Of a stretch of 64,000 nucleotides of DNA, positions 41,219-55,452 are shown piece by piece; positions within the stretch are counted from its first letter, which is position 1; each line of letters begins with the position of its first letter. A program made the position numbers and the translations under genes. The stretch is from Atherix ibis. Lineage: Eukaryota > Arthropoda > Insecta > Diptera > Athericidae. Location of the stretch: assembly GCA_958298945.1 (NCBI GenBank), contig OY282608.1, forward strand, positions 80,276,806 through 80,340,805, written 5' to 3'. Under the pieces are notes generated by a model. That model had not been told where the DNA came from. It ran no database searches and saw only the letters and a program-made list of their open reading frames with translations.

Positions 41219-44188
41219 AACAAACCAACAAACCAACAAGCCAACAAGACAACAAGCCAACAAACCAACAAACCAACAAACTAACAAGCTAACAAGCCAA
41301 CAAACCAATACGCCAACAAACGAACAAACGAACAAACCAACAAACTAACAAACCAACAAGCCAACAAACCAACAAACCAACAAACCAACAAGCCAACAAG
41401 CCAGCAAACCAATACGCCAACAAGCCAACAAACCAACAAACCAACAAACCAACAAACCGACAAAGCAACAAACTAACAAACCAACAGGCCAACAAACCAA
41501 CAAACGAACAAACCAACAAGCCAACAAACCAACAAACCAACAAACCAACAAGCCAACAAGCCAACAAACCAATACGACAACAAACGAACAAACGAACAAA
41601 CCAACAAACCAACAAGCCAACAAACCAACAAACCAACAAACCAACAAGCCAACAAGCCAACAAACCAACAAACAAACAAACTAACAAAACAACAAACCAA
41701 CAAACCAACAATCCAGCAAACCAACAAACCAACAAACCAACAAACCAACAAGCCAACAAACGAACAAACCAACAAACCAACAAACCAACTAACCAACAAA
41801 CCAACAAAGCAACAAACCAACAAACCAACAAGCTAACAAACCAACAAACCAATAAACCAACAAACCAACAAGCCAACAAACCAACAAACCAACAAAACAA
41901 CAAACCAACAAACCAACAATCCAGCAAACCAACAAACCAACAAACCAACAAACCAACAAACCAACAAGCCAACAAGCCAACAAACCAACAAGCCAACATA
42001 CGAACAAACCATCAAACCAACAAACCAACAAACAAATAAACCAACAAACGAACAAACCAACAAACCAACAACCCAACAAACCAACAAACCAACCAACCAA
42101 CAAACCAACAAACCAACAAGCCAACAAACTAACAAACCAACAAACCAACAAACCAACAAACCAACAAACAAACAAGCCAACAAGCCAACAAACCAACAAA
42201 CAAACAAACTAACAAAACAACAAACCAACAAACCAACAATCCAGCAAACCAACAAACCAACAAACCAACAAACCAACAAGCCATCAAACGAACAAACCAA
42301 CAAACCAACAAACCAACAAACCAACAAAGCAACAAACCAACAAACCAACAAGCTAACAAACCAACAAACCAATAAACCAACAAACCAACAAGCCAACAAA
42401 CCAACAAACCAACAAACCAACAAACCAACAAACCAACAAAACAACAAACCAACAAACCAACAATCCAGCAAACCAACAAACCAACAAACCAACAAACCAA
42501 CAAACCAACAAGCCAACAAGCCAACAAACCAACAAGCCAACATACGAACAAACCATCAAACCAACAAACCAACAAACAAATAAACCAACAAACGAACAAA
42601 CCAACAAACCAACAACCCAACAAACCAACAAACCAACCAACCAACAAACCAACAAACCAACAAGCCAACAAACTAACAAACCAACAAACCAACAAACCAA
42701 CAAACAAACAAACCAACAAACCAACAAACAAACAAACTAACAAAACAACAAACCAACAAACCAACAATCCAGCAAACCAACAAACCAACAAACCAACAAA
42801 CCAACAAACCAACAAGCCAACAAGCCAACAAACCAACAAGCCAACAAACCAACAAACCAACAAACAAACAAACCAACAAACCACCAAACCAACAAGCCAA
42901 CAAGACAACAAGCCAACAAGCCAACAAACCAACAAACCAACAAACTAACAAGCCAACAAGCCAACAAACCAATACGCCAACAAACAAACAAACGAACAAA
43001 CCAACAAACCAACAAACCAACAAGCCAACAAACCAACAAACCAACAAACCAACAAGCCAATAAGCCAACAAGCCAATACGCCAACAAGCCAACAAACCAA
43101 CAAACCAACAAACCAACAAACAAACAAACCAACAAAACAACAAACCAACAAGCCAACAAGCCAACAAACCAACAAGCCAGCAAACCAACAATCCAACAAA
43201 CCAACAAACAAACAAACCAACAAAACAACAAACCAACAAACCAACAATCCAGCAAACCAACAATCCAACAAACCAACAAACCAACAAACCAACAAGCCAA
43301 CAAGCCAACAAGCCAACAAACCAACAAGCCAACATACGAACAAACCATCAAACCAACAAACAAACAAACAAATAAACCAACAAACGAACAAACCAACAAA
43401 CCAACAAGCCAACAAACCAACAAACCAACAAACCAACAAACCAACAAACCAACAAACCAACAAGCCAACAAGCCAACAAGCCAACAAGCCAACAAACCAA
43501 CAAACCATGAAAAACCAACAAGCCAACAAGCCAACAAACCAATACGACAACAAACGAACAAACGAACAAACCAACAAACCAACAAGCCAACAAACCAACA
43601 AACCAACAAACCAACAAGCCAACAAGCCAACAAACCAACAAACAAACAAACCAACAAAACAACAAACCAACAAACCAACAAACCAACAAACCAACAAACC
43701 AACAAGCCAAAAAACCAACAAACCAACAAACCAACAAACCAACAAACCAACAAAGCAACAAACCAACAAACCAACAAGCTAACAAACCAACAAACCAACA
43801 ACCCAACAAGCCAACAAACCAACAAACCAACAAACCAACAAGCCAACAAACCAACAAACCAAGAAACCAACAAACCAACAAGCCAAAAAACCAAAAAATT
43901 AACAAACCAACAAACCAACAAGCCAACAAACCAACAAACCAACAAATCAACAAACCAACAAACAAACAAACCAACAAAACAAAAAACCAACAATCCAGCA
44001 AACCAACAAACCAACAAACCAACAAACCAATAAACAAACAAACCAACAAACCAACAAACCAACAAACCAACAATCCAGCAAACCAACAAACCAACAAACC
44101 AACAAACCAACAAACCAACAAACCACCAAACCAAGAAGCCAACATACGAACAAACCATCAAACCAACAAACCAACAAACAAATAAACC
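41219..44188 (+). repeat. 2,970-bp tandem repeat, copy 1
   Basis: The block matches the next 2,970 bp almost base for base. Reading both, I found substitutions at 41668 (A; G at 44638), 43711 (A; C at 46681) and 43867 (C; T at 46837). The match begins at about 41219 and ends at about 44188, so the copies abut. The length is two more than a multiple of eight, which the single 10-bp unit CCATGAAAAA near 43505 accounts for. Confidence 0.9.
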
Positions 44189-47158
44189 AACAAACCAACA
44201 AACCAACAAGCCAACAAGACAACAAGCCAACAAACCAACAAACCAACAAACTAACAAGCTAACAAGCCAACAAACCAATACGCCAACAAACGAACAAACG
44301 AACAAACCAACAAACTAACAAACCAACAAGCCAACAAACCAACAAACCAACAAACCAACAAGCCAACAAGCCAGCAAACCAATACGCCAACAAGCCAACA
44401 AACCAACAAACCAACAAACCAACAAACCGACAAAGCAACAAACTAACAAACCAACAGGCCAACAAACCAACAAACGAACAAACCAACAAGCCAACAAACC
44501 AACAAACCAACAAACCAACAAGCCAACAAGCCAACAAACCAATACGACAACAAACGAACAAACGAACAAACCAACAAACCAACAAGCCAACAAACCAACA
44601 AACCAACAAACCAACAAGCCAACAAGCCAACAAACCAGCAAACAAACAAACTAACAAAACAACAAACCAACAAACCAACAATCCAGCAAACCAACAAACC
44701 AACAAACCAACAAACCAACAAGCCAACAAACGAACAAACCAACAAACCAACAAACCAACTAACCAACAAACCAACAAAGCAACAAACCAACAAACCAACA
44801 AGCTAACAAACCAACAAACCAATAAACCAACAAACCAACAAGCCAACAAACCAACAAACCAACAAAACAACAAACCAACAAACCAACAATCCAGCAAACC
44901 AACAAACCAACAAACCAACAAACCAACAAACCAACAAGCCAACAAGCCAACAAACCAACAAGCCAACATACGAACAAACCATCAAACCAACAAACCAACA
45001 AACAAATAAACCAACAAACGAACAAACCAACAAACCAACAACCCAACAAACCAACAAACCAACCAACCAACAAACCAACAAACCAACAAGCCAACAAACT
45101 AACAAACCAACAAACCAACAAACCAACAAACCAACAAACAAACAAGCCAACAAGCCAACAAACCAACAAACAAACAAACTAACAAAACAACAAACCAACA
45201 AACCAACAATCCAGCAAACCAACAAACCAACAAACCAACAAACCAACAAGCCATCAAACGAACAAACCAACAAACCAACAAACCAACAAACCAACAAAGC
45301 AACAAACCAACAAACCAACAAGCTAACAAACCAACAAACCAATAAACCAACAAACCAACAAGCCAACAAACCAACAAACCAACAAACCAACAAACCAACA
45401 AACCAACAAAACAACAAACCAACAAACCAACAATCCAGCAAACCAACAAACCAACAAACCAACAAACCAACAAACCAACAAGCCAACAAGCCAACAAACC
45501 AACAAGCCAACATACGAACAAACCATCAAACCAACAAACCAACAAACAAATAAACCAACAAACGAACAAACCAACAAACCAACAACCCAACAAACCAACA
45601 AACCAACCAACCAACAAACCAACAAACCAACAAGCCAACAAACTAACAAACCAACAAACCAACAAACCAACAAACAAACAAACCAACAAACCAACAAACA
45701 AACAAACTAACAAAACAACAAACCAACAAACCAACAATCCAGCAAACCAACAAACCAACAAACCAACAAACCAACAAACCAACAAGCCAACAAGCCAACA
45801 AACCAACAAGCCAACAAACCAACAAACCAACAAACAAACAAACCAACAAACCACCAAACCAACAAGCCAACAAGACAACAAGCCAACAAGCCAACAAACC
45901 AACAAACCAACAAACTAACAAGCCAACAAGCCAACAAACCAATACGCCAACAAACAAACAAACGAACAAACCAACAAACCAACAAACCAACAAGCCAACA
46001 AACCAACAAACCAACAAACCAACAAGCCAATAAGCCAACAAGCCAATACGCCAACAAGCCAACAAACCAACAAACCAACAAACCAACAAACAAACAAACC
46101 AACAAAACAACAAACCAACAAGCCAACAAGCCAACAAACCAACAAGCCAGCAAACCAACAATCCAACAAACCAACAAACAAACAAACCAACAAAACAACA
46201 AACCAACAAACCAACAATCCAGCAAACCAACAATCCAACAAACCAACAAACCAACAAACCAACAAGCCAACAAGCCAACAAGCCAACAAACCAACAAGCC
46301 AACATACGAACAAACCATCAAACCAACAAACAAACAAACAAATAAACCAACAAACGAACAAACCAACAAACCAACAAGCCAACAAACCAACAAACCAACA
46401 AACCAACAAACCAACAAACCAACAAACCAACAAGCCAACAAGCCAACAAGCCAACAAGCCAACAAACCAACAAACCATGAAAAACCAACAAGCCAACAAG
46501 CCAACAAACCAATACGACAACAAACGAACAAACGAACAAACCAACAAACCAACAAGCCAACAAACCAACAAACCAACAAACCAACAAGCCAACAAGCCAA
46601 CAAACCAACAAACAAACAAACCAACAAAACAACAAACCAACAAACCAACAAACCAACAAACCAACAAACCAACAAGCCAACAAACCAACAAACCAACAAA
46701 CCAACAAACCAACAAACCAACAAAGCAACAAACCAACAAACCAACAAGCTAACAAACCAACAAACCAACAACCCAACAAGCCAACAAACCAACAAACCAA
46801 CAAACCAACAAGCCAACAAACCAACAAACCAAGAAATCAACAAACCAACAAGCCAAAAAACCAAAAAATTAACAAACCAACAAACCAACAAGCCAACAAA
46901 CCAACAAACCAACAAATCAACAAACCAACAAACAAACAAACCAACAAAACAAAAAACCAACAATCCAGCAAACCAACAAACCAACAAACCAACAAACCAA
47001 TAAACAAACAAACCAACAAACCAACAAACCAACAAACCAACAATCCAGCAAACCAACAAACCAACAAACCAACAAACCAACAAACCAACAAACCACCAAA
47101 CCAAGAAGCCAACATACGAACAAACCATCAAACCAACAAACCAACAAACAAATAAACC
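44189..47158 (+). repeat. 2,970-bp tandem repeat, copy 2
   Basis: This is the direct tandem partner of 41219-44188. It ends at 47158, where AAATAAACC is followed by AAAAACGAAC instead of the sequence that opens each copy. Its 10-bp unit is near 46475, exactly 2,970 bp after the first. The near identity points to a recent duplication, or recent homogenisation, relative to other blocks. Confidence 0.9.
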
Positions 47159-48371
47159 AAAAAACGAACAAACCAACAAACCAACAAGCCAACAAACCAA
47201 CAAACCAACAAACCAACAAACCAACAAGCCAACAAACCAACAAACCAACAAACCAACAAACCAACAAACCAACAAACCAACAAACAAACAAACCAACAAA
47301 ACAACAAACCAACAAACCAACAATCCAGCAAACTAACAAACCAACAAACCAACAAACCAACAAACCAACAAGCCAACAAACCAACAAGCCAACAAGCCAA
47401 CAAACCAACAAACCAACATACGAACAAACCATCAAACCAACAAACCAACAAACAAATAAACCAACAAACGAACAAACCAACAAACCAACAAGCCAACAAA
47501 CCAACAAACCAACAAACCAACAAACCAACAAACCAACAAACCAACAAACCAACAAGCCAACAAGACAACAAGCCAACAAGCTAACAAACCAACAAACCAA
47601 CAAACTAACAAGCCAACAAGCCAACAAACCAATACGCCAACAAACGAACAAACGAACAAACCAACAAACTAACAAACCAACAAGCCAACAAACCAACAAA
47701 CCAACAAACCAACAAGCCAACAAGCCAACAAACCAATACGCCAACAAGCCAACAAACCAACAAACCAACAAACCAACAAACCGACAAAGTAACAAACTAA
47801 CAAACCTACAAGCCAACAAACCAACAAACCAACAAACCAACAAGCCAACAAACCAACAAACCAACAAACCAACAAGCCAACAAGCCAACAAACCAATACG
47901 ACAACAAACGAACAAACGAACAAACCAACAAACCAACAAGCCAACAAACCAACAAACCAACAAACCAACAAGCCAACAAGCCAACAAACCAACAAACAAA
48001 CAAACTAACAAAACAACAAACCAACAAACCAACAATCCAGCAAACCAACAAACCAACAAACCAACAAACCAACAAACCAACAAGCCAACAAACGAACAAA
48101 CCAACAAACCAACAAACCAACAAACCAACAAAGCAACAAACCAACAAACCAACAAGGTAACAAACCAACAAACCAATAAACCAACAAACCAACAAGCCAA
48201 CAAACCAACAAACCAACAAACCAACAAACCAACAAACCAACAAACCAACAAGCCAAAAAACCAAAAAATTAACAAACCAACAAACCAACAAATCAACAAA
48301 CCAACAAACCAACAAACCAACAAACCAACAAACCAACAAACCAACAAACAAACAAACCAACAAAACAAAAA
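47159..48371 (+). repeat. C-type array between the 2,970-bp and 7-kb units
   Basis: The sequence here, with flanks from about 46.8 kb, is related to 49.8-51.4 kb at an offset of 3,018-3,026 bp. For example, CCAAGAAGCC lies at 47101 and 50127. It therefore belongs to the same family of units of about 3 kb, but it is not part of either 2,970-bp copy. CCAATACG and CGACAAAGTAAC words are present. Confidence 0.65.
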
Positions 48372-51300
48372 ACCAACAATCCAGCAAACCAACAAACCAA
48401 CAAACCAACAAACTAATAAACAAACAAACCAACAAAACAACAAACCAACAAACCAACAATCCAGCGAACCAACAAACCAACAAACCAACAAACCAACAAA
48501 CCAACAAGCCAACAAACCAACAAACCAAGAAGCCAACATACGAACAAACCATCAAACCAACAAACCAACTAACAAATAAACCAACAAACGAACAAACCAA
48601 CAAACCAACAAGCCAACAAACCAACAAACCAACAAACCAACAAACCAACAAACCAACAAGCCAACAAACCAACAAACCAACAAACCAACAAACCAACAAA
48701 CCAACAAACCAACAAACCAACAAACCAACAAACCAACAAACCAACAAACCAACAAGCCAACAAGCCAACAAACCAACAAGCCAACATACGAACAAACCAA
48801 CAAACCAACAAACCAACAAACAAATAAACCAACAAACGAACAAACCAACAAACCAACAAACGAACAAACCAACAAACCAACAAACCAACTAACCAACAAA
48901 CCAACAAAGCAACAAACCAACAAACCAACAAGCTAACAAACCAACAAACCAATAAACCAACAAACCAACAAGCCAACAAACCAACAAACCAACAAAACAA
49001 CAAACCAACAAACCAACAATCCAGCAAACCAACAAACCAACAAACCAACAAACCAACAAACCAACAAGCCAACAAGCCAACAAACCAACAAGCCAACATA
49101 CGAACAAACCATCAAACCAACAAACCAACAAACAAATAAACCAACAAACGAACAAACCAACAAACCAACAACCCAACAAACCAACAAACCAACCAACCAA
49201 CAAACCAACAAACCAACAAGCCAACAAACTAACAATCCAGCAAACCAACAAACCAACAAACCAACAAACCAACAAACCAACAAGCCAACAAACCAACAAA
49301 CCAACAAACCAACAAACCAACAAACCAACAAAGCAACAAACCAACAAACCAACAAGCTAACAAACCAACAAACCAACAAAGTAACAAACTAACAAACCTA
49401 CAAGCCAACAAACCAACAAACCATGAAAAACCAACAAGCCAACAAGCCAACAAACCAATACGACAACAAACGAACAAACGAACAAACCAACAAACCAACA
49501 AGCCAACAAACCAACAAACCAACAAACCAACAAGCCAACAAGCCAACAAACCAACAAACAAACAAACCAACAAAACAACAAACCAACAAACCAACAATCC
49601 AGCAAACCAACAAACCAACAAACCAACAAACCAACAAACCAACAAGCCAACAAACCAACAAACCAACAAACCAACAAACCAACAAACCAACAAAGCAACA
49701 AACCAACAAACCAACAAGCTAACAAACCAACAAACCAACAAAGTAACAAACTAACAAACCTACAAGCCAACAAACCAACAAACCAACAAACCAACAAGCC
49801 AACAAACCAACAAACCAACAAACCAACAAGCCAACAAGCCAACAAACCAACAAACCAACAAACCAAGAAACCAACAAACCAACAAGCCAAAAAACCAAAA
49901 AATTAACAAACCAACAAACCAACAAGCCAACAAACCAACAAACCAACAAATCAACAAACCAACAAACAAACAAACCAACAAAACAAAAAACCAACAATCC
50001 AGCAAACCAACAAACCAACAAACCAACAAACCAATAAACAAACAAACCAACAAACCAACAAACCAACAATCCAGCAAACCAACAAACCAACAAACCAACA
50101 AACCAACAAACCAACAAACCACCAAACCAAGAAGCCAACATACGAACAAACCATCAAACCAACAAACCAACAAACAAATAAACCAAAAAACGAACAAACC
50201 AACAAACCAACAAGCCAACAAACCAACAAACCAACAAACCAACAAACCAACAAGCCAACAAACCAACAAACCAACAAACCAACAAACCAACAAACCAACA
50301 AACCAACAAACAAACAAACCAACAAAACAACAAACCAACAAACCAACAATTCAGCAAACTAACAAACCAACAAACCAACAAACCAACAAACCAACAAGCC
50401 AACAAACCAACAAGCCAACAAGCCAACAAACCAACAAACCAACATACGAACAAACCATCAAACCAACAAACCAACAAACAAATAAACCAACAAACGAACA
50501 AACCAACAAACCAACAAGCCAACAAACCAACAAACCAACAAACCAACAAACCAACAAACCAACAAACCAACAAGCCAACAAGACAACAAGCCAACAAGCT
50601 AACAAACGAACAAACCAACAAACTAACAAGCCAACAAGCCAACAAACCAATACGCCAACAAACGAACAAACCAACAAACCAACAAACTAACAGACCAACA
50701 AGCCAACAAACCAACAAACCAACAAACCAACAAGCCAACAAGCCAACAAACCAATACGCCAACAAGCCAACAAACCAACAAACCAACAAACCAACAAACC
50801 GACAAAGTAACAAACTAACAAACCTACAAGCCAACAAACCAACAAACCAACAAACCAACAAACCAACAAGCCAACAAACCAACAAACCAACAAACCAACA
50901 AGCCAACAAGCCAACAAACCAATACGACAACAAACGAACAAACGAACAAACCAACAAACCAACAAGCCAACAAACCAACAAACCAACAAACCAACAAGCC
51001 AACAAGCCAACAAACCAACAAACAAACAAACTAACAAAACAACAAACCAACAAACCAACAATCCAGCAAACCAACAAACCAACAAACCAACAAACCAACA
51101 AACCAACAAGCCAACAAACGAACAAACCAACAAACCAACAAACCAACAAACCAACAAAGCAACAAACCAACAAACCAACAAGGTAACAAACCAACAAACC
51201 AATAAACCAACAAACCAACAAGCCAACAAACCAACAAACCAACAAACCAACAAACCAACAAACCAACAAACCAACAAGCCAAAAAACCAAAAAATTAACA

Positions 51301-52446
51301 AACCAACAAACCAACAAATCAACAAACCAACAAACCAACAAACCAACAAACCAACAAACCAACAAACCAACAAACAAACAAACCAACAAAACAAAAAACC
51401 AACAATCCAGCAAACCAACAAACCAACAAACCAACAAACTAATAAACAAACAAACCAACAAAACAACAAACCAACAAACCAACAATCCAGCGAACCAACA
51501 AACCAACAAACCAACAAACCAACAAACCAACAAGCCAACAAACCAACAAACCAAGAAGCCAACATACGAACAAACCATCAAACCAACAAACCAACTAACA
51601 AATAAACCAACAAACGAACAAACCAACAAACCAACAAGCCAACAAACCAACAAACCAACAAACCAACAAACCAACAAACCAACAAGCCAACAAACCAACA
51701 AACCAACAAACCAACAAACCAACAAACCAACAAACCAACAAACCAACAAACCAACAAACCAACAAACCAACAAGCCAACAAGCCAACAAACCAACAAGCC
51801 AACATACGAACAAACCATCAAACCAACAAACCAACAAACAAATAAACCAACAAACGAACAAACCAACAAACCAACAAGCCAACAAACCAACAAACCAACA
51901 AACCAACAAACCAATAAGCCAACAAGACAACAAGCCAACAAGCCAACAAACCAACAAACCAACAAACTAACAATCCAACAAACCAATACGCCAACAAACG
52001 AACAAACGAACAAACCAACAAACTAACAAACCAACAAGCCAACAAACCAACAAACCAACAAACCAACAAACCGACAAAGTAACAAACTAACAAACCAACA
52101 AGCCAACAAACCAACAAACCAACAAACCAACAAACCAACAAACCAACAAACCAACAAACCAACAAACCAACAAACCAACAAACAAACAAACAAACAAAAC
52201 AACAAACCAACAAGCCAACAAGCCAACAAACCAACAAGCCAACAAGCCAACTAACCAACAAACCAACAAACCAACAAACAAACAAAACAACAAAACAACA
52301 AACCAACAAACCAACAATCCAGCAAACCAACAAGCCAACAAGCCAACAAACCAACAAACCAACAAACCAACAAGCCAACAAGCCAACAAACCAACAAGCC
52401 AACATACGAACAAACCATCAAACCAACAAACCAATAAACAAATAAA

Positions 52447-52455
52447 CCAAAAACG
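52447..52455 (+). repeat. 7-bp register-shifting unit CCAAAAA
   Basis: The sequence CCAAAAACGAAC has one A fewer than the usual CCAAAAAACGAAC-type junction. It is retained in the other 7-kb copy near 59426. With the +2 from CCATGAAAAA, it leaves a net shift of +1 per 7-kb unit, matching offsets such as 6,977, 6,985 and 7,081, which are all one more than a multiple of eight. Confidence 0.8.
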
Positions 52456-53519
52456 AACAAACCAACAAACCAACAAACCAACAAGCCAACAAACCAACAA
52501 ACCAACAAACCAACAAACCAACAAACCAACAAACCAACAAACCAACAAGCCAACAAGCCAACAAGCCAACAAGCCAACAAACCAACAAACCAACAAACCA
52601 ACAAGCCAACAAGCCAACAAACCAATACGACAACAAACGAACAAATGAACAAACCAACAAAACAACAAACCAACAAACCAACAATCCAGCAAACCAATAA
52701 GCCAACAAGCCAACAAACCAACAAACCAACAAACCAACAAGCCAACAAGCCAACAAACCAACAAGCCAACATACGAACAAACCATCAAACCAACAAACCA
52801 ACAAACAAATAAACCAACAAACGAACAAACCAACAAACCAACAAACCAACAAGCCAACAAACCAACAAACCAACAAACCAACAAACCAACAAACCAACAA
52901 ACCAACAAACCAACAAGCCAACAAGCCAACAAGCCAACAAGCCAACAAACCAACAAACCAACAAACCAACAAGCCAACAAGCCAACAAACCAATACGACA
53001 ACAAACGAACAAATGAACAAACCAACAAACCAACAAGCCAACAAACCAACAAACCAACAAACCAACAAACCAACAAACCAACAAACCGACAAAGTAACAA
53101 ACTAACAAACCTACAAGCCAACAAACCAACAAACCAACAAACCAACAAGCCAACAAACCAACAAACCAACAAACCAACAAGCCAACAAGCCAACAAACCA
53201 ATACGACAACAAACGAACAAACGAACAAACCAACAAACCAACAAGCCAACAAACCAACAAACCAACAAACCAACAAGCCAACAAGCCAACAAACCAACAA
53301 ACAAACAAACTAACAAAACAACAAACCAACAAACCAACAATCCAGCAAACCAACAAACCAACAAACCAACAAACCAACAAACCAACAAGCCAACAAACGA
53401 ACAAACCAACAAACCAACAAACCAACAAACCAACAAAGCAACAAACCAACAAACCAACAAGGTAACAAACCAACAAACCAATAAACCAACAAACCAACAA
53501 GCCAACAAACCAACAAACC

Positions 53520-54630
53520 AACAAACCAACAAACCAACAAACCAACAAACCAACAAGCCAAAAAACCAAACAATTAACAAACCAACAAACCAACAAATCA
53601 ACAAACCAACAAACCAACAAACCAACAAACCAACAAACCAACAAACAAACAAACCAACAAAACAAAAAACCAACAATCCAGCAAACCAACAAACCAACAA
53701 ACCAACAAACTAATAAACAAACAAACCAACAAAACAACAAACCAACAAACCAACAATCCAGCGAACCAACAAACCAACAAACCAACAAACCAACAAACCA
53801 ACAAGCCAACAAACCAACAAACCAAGAAGCCAACATACGAACAAACCATCAAACCAACAAACCAACTAACAAATAAACCAACAAACGAACAAACCAACAA
53901 ACCAACAAGCCAACAAACCAACAAACCAACAAACCAACAAACCAACAAACCAACAAGCCAACAAACCAACAAACCAACAAACCAACAAACCAACAAACCA
54001 ACAAACCAACAAACCAACAAACCAACAAACCAACAAACCAACAAGCCAACAAGCCAACAAACCAACAAGCCAACATACGAACAAACCATCAAACCAACAA
54101 ACCAACAAACAAATAAACCAACAAACGAACAAACCAACAAACCAACAAGCCAACAAACCAACAAACCAACAAACCAACAAACCAACAAACCAACAAACAA
54201 ACAAACCAACAAAACAAAAAACCAACAATCCAGCAAACCAACAAACCAACAAACCAACAAACTAATAAACAAACAAACCAACAAAACAACAAACCAACAA
54301 ACCAACAATCCAGCGAACCAACAAACCAACAAACCAACAAACCAACAAACCAACAAGCCAACAAACCAACAAACCAAGAAGCCAACATACGAACAAACCA
54401 TCAAACCAACAAACCAACTAACAAATAAACCAACAAACGAACAAACCAACAAACCAACAAGCCAACAAACCAACAAACCAACAAACCAACAAACCAACAA
54501 ACCAACAAGCCAACAAACCAACAAACCAACAAACCAACAAACCAACAAACCAACAAACCAACAAACCAACAAACCAACAAACCAACAAACCAACAAGCCA
54601 ACAAGCCAACAAACCAACAAGCCAACATAC
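53520..54630 (+). repeat. 552-bp tandem duplication private to 7-kb copy 1
   Basis: CAGCGAACC with its flanks lies at 53759 and 54311, 552 bp apart (69 octamers). In copy 2 the corresponding segment appears once, at 60752. After this point the offset between the 7-kb copies drops from 6,993 to 6,441, exactly 552 bp, which confirms an insertion in copy 1 or a deletion in copy 2. Confidence 0.85.
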
Positions 54631-55452
54631 GAACAAACCATCAAACCAACAAACCAACAAACAAATAAACCAACAAACGAACAAACCAACAAACCAACAA
54701 GCCAACAAACCAACAAACCAACAAACCAACAAACCAATAAGCCAACAAGACAACAAGCCAACAAGCCAACAAACCAACAAACCAACAAACTAACAATCCA
54801 ACAAACCAATACGCCAACAAACGAACAAACGAACAAACCAACAAACTAACAAACCAACAAGCCAACAAACCAACAAACCAACAAACCAACAAACCGACAA
54901 AGTAACAAACTAACAAACCAACAAACCAACAAGCCAACAAACCAACAAACCAACAAACCAACAAACCAACAAACCAACAAACCAACAAGCCAACAAGACA
55001 ACAAGCCAACAAGCTAACAAACCAACAAACCAACAAACTAACAAGCCAACAAGCCAACAAACCAATACGCCAACAAACGAACAAACCAACAAACCAACAA
55101 ACTAACAGACCAACAAGCCAACAAACCAACAAACCAACAAACCAACAAGCCAACAAGCCAACAAACCAATACGCCAACAAGCCAACAAACCAACAAACCA
55201 ACAAACCAACAAAGTAACAAACTAACAAACCTACAAGCTAACAAACCAACAAACCAACAAAGTAACAAACTAACAAACCTACAAGCCAACAAACCAACAA
55301 ACCAACAAACCAACAAGCCAACAAACCAACAAACCAACAAACCAACAAGCCAACAAGCCAACAAACCAACAAACCAACAAACCAAGAAACCAACAAACCA
55401 ACAAGCCAAAAAACCAAAAAATTAACAAACCAACAAACCAACAAGCCAACAA

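Larger units (their letters stand above)
48372..55452 (+). repeat. 7-kb higher-order unit, copy 1
   Basis: The word CAGCGAACC marks this unit at 48462, 51488, 53759 and 54311. The first three have partners at 55543, 58473 and 60752 (offsets 7,081, 6,985 and 6,993). The fourth has none, because this copy carries an extra 552-bp duplication near 53.5-54.6 kb. A rearrangement near 49235-49420, next to the CCATGAAAAA unit, costs the other copy 104 bp. The sequence is entirely octamer derived. Confidence 0.82.
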
